A DNA stretch of 64,000 bases from Bacillus sp. FJAT-49736 (GTDB lineage Bacteria; Bacillota; Bacilli; Bacillales; Bacillaceae_C), in the NCBI RefSeq assembly GCF_018343615.1, contig NZ_JAGYPI010000002.1, positions 763,562-827,561 on the forward strand, written 5' to 3'. The position numbers and the translations under genes were made by a program. Positions 63,577-64,000 of the stretch are shown here, piece by piece; positions within the stretch are counted from its first letter, which is position 1, and each line of letters begins with the position of its first letter. The notes below the pieces were generated by a model that was given only the letters and a program-made list of their open reading frames with translations, did no database searches and was not told the DNA's origin.

Positions 63577-63990
63577 TTATTTGTTTGAATTTCCTGATTG
63601 CATTTCGAAATTTCTTACGAGCATTCCATTTGATTTTAGCATCCCAAACTTCTCATAATAAGGAACTAAGTTATCTTCACAGCACAAATCAACCATATAA
63701 ATAATATCAAGTTCTATTAACATACGCTTAACCAATTCCTTGCCTATACCTTTATTTTTATACTCTGGTAACACTTCAAGGAATGGAATGTACGCAGATA
63801 GAACCCCATCGCTGATTGCAGTTATAAATCCAACTACTTGATTAGTATTATCATCTAACGCAATGACCACTTTACTGCTATTTTTTAGTAGTCTGAAGTG
63901 TGTTTTTGGATTTGGAGGATCTGGCCAACCGACAAAAAAGCCATCCAACATATCAGAAGAAATTCCTTCAAGACAATTTTTGTATAACAT
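63577..63990 (-). CDS. GNAT acetyltransferase, start near window edge
   Basis: The protein has FFVGWPDPPNPKTHFRLLKN near its N-terminus and the acetyl-CoA motif PEYKNKGIGKELVKRM, then YYEKFGM. The ATG at 63990 is the first good candidate, but a TTG at 63999 and any ribosome site fall at or beyond the edge, so the 5' end cannot be fixed. Acceptor unknown. Confidence 0.78.
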   Translation of the reverse strand: MLYKNCLEGISSDMLDGFFVGWPDPPNPKTHFRLLKNSSKVVIALDDNTNQVVGFITAISDGVLSAYIPFLEVLPEYKNKGIGKELVKRMLIELDIIYMVDLCCEDNLVPYYEKFGMLKSNGMLVRNFEMQSGNSNK

Positions 63991-64000
63991 ATATATCAAC

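Overview
The window is AT-rich, densely packed chromosomal DNA from a low-GC Gram-positive, endospore-forming member of the Bacillaceae. Support comes from AGGAGG-type ribosome binding sites with frequent TTG/GTG starts, T-box leaders on aminoacyl-tRNA synthetase genes, a FapR box, a cre site, a YheC/YheD-type spore-coat ATP-grasp protein, DUF3231, CBO0543 and FbpB-like proteins, and a KinB-like kinase. I cannot name the species. No rRNA, tRNA, transposase, prophage or CRISPR array was seen. LAYOUT. 1-6.4 kb: DUF4931 (cut by the left edge), two DinB-fold proteins, a DedA protein, an ABC-2 exporter divergent from a TetR regulator, and an HxlR regulator. 6.4-11.4 kb: proS behind a T-box leader, then the glutamine-type ABC operon glnQHMP. 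11.6-14.3 kb: an AI-2E-family transporter, an MFS exporter and an orphan tatA. 14.5-19 kb: potassium importer kimA behind a c-di-AMP riboswitch that is flanked by two copies of a terminally inverted repeat, then lysP behind a lysine riboswitch. 19-25.3 kb: CBO0543 and DUF3231 proteins, carbon-starvation/pyruvate-type transporter cstA with a cre site, and the sensor pair lytST. 25.5-26.2 kb: a 52-bp tandem repeat. 26.2-30.8 kb: T-box-controlled glycyl-tRNA synthetase, a YceI protein, a probable second UMP kinase behind a leader peptide and terminator, and FapR-controlled fabH. 30.8-38.7 kb: LysR/YeiH pair, a 103-bp higher-order repeat, a NERD protein, and an ABC exporter with a DesKR/YvfTU-like two-component system. 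38.7-43.1 kb: polyamine operon regulator-potABCD. 43.3-47.3 kb: methyltransferase, ZTP-riboswitch folD, FbpB-like and DUF3892 proteins, PanE-like reductase. 47.4-64 kb: LysR/MFS pair, WYL regulator with two DinB proteins, DUF445, amino-acid permease, KinB-like kinase, GNAT acetyltransferases, YheC/D, an MMPL transporter and a VOC protein. HOW IT WORKS TOGETHER. This is a transport- and signalling-rich segment of ordinary housekeeping character. Many operons carry their own sensor: RNA switches (c-di-AMP, lysine, ZTP, two T-boxes), autoregulatory repressors beside palindromes, or two-component systems. The least explained parts are non-coding: three tandem arrays sharing a TTCG-N-GC core (21, 52 and 103 bp periods), the duplicated element around the c-di-AMP riboswitch, and the leader region of the pyrH-like gene.
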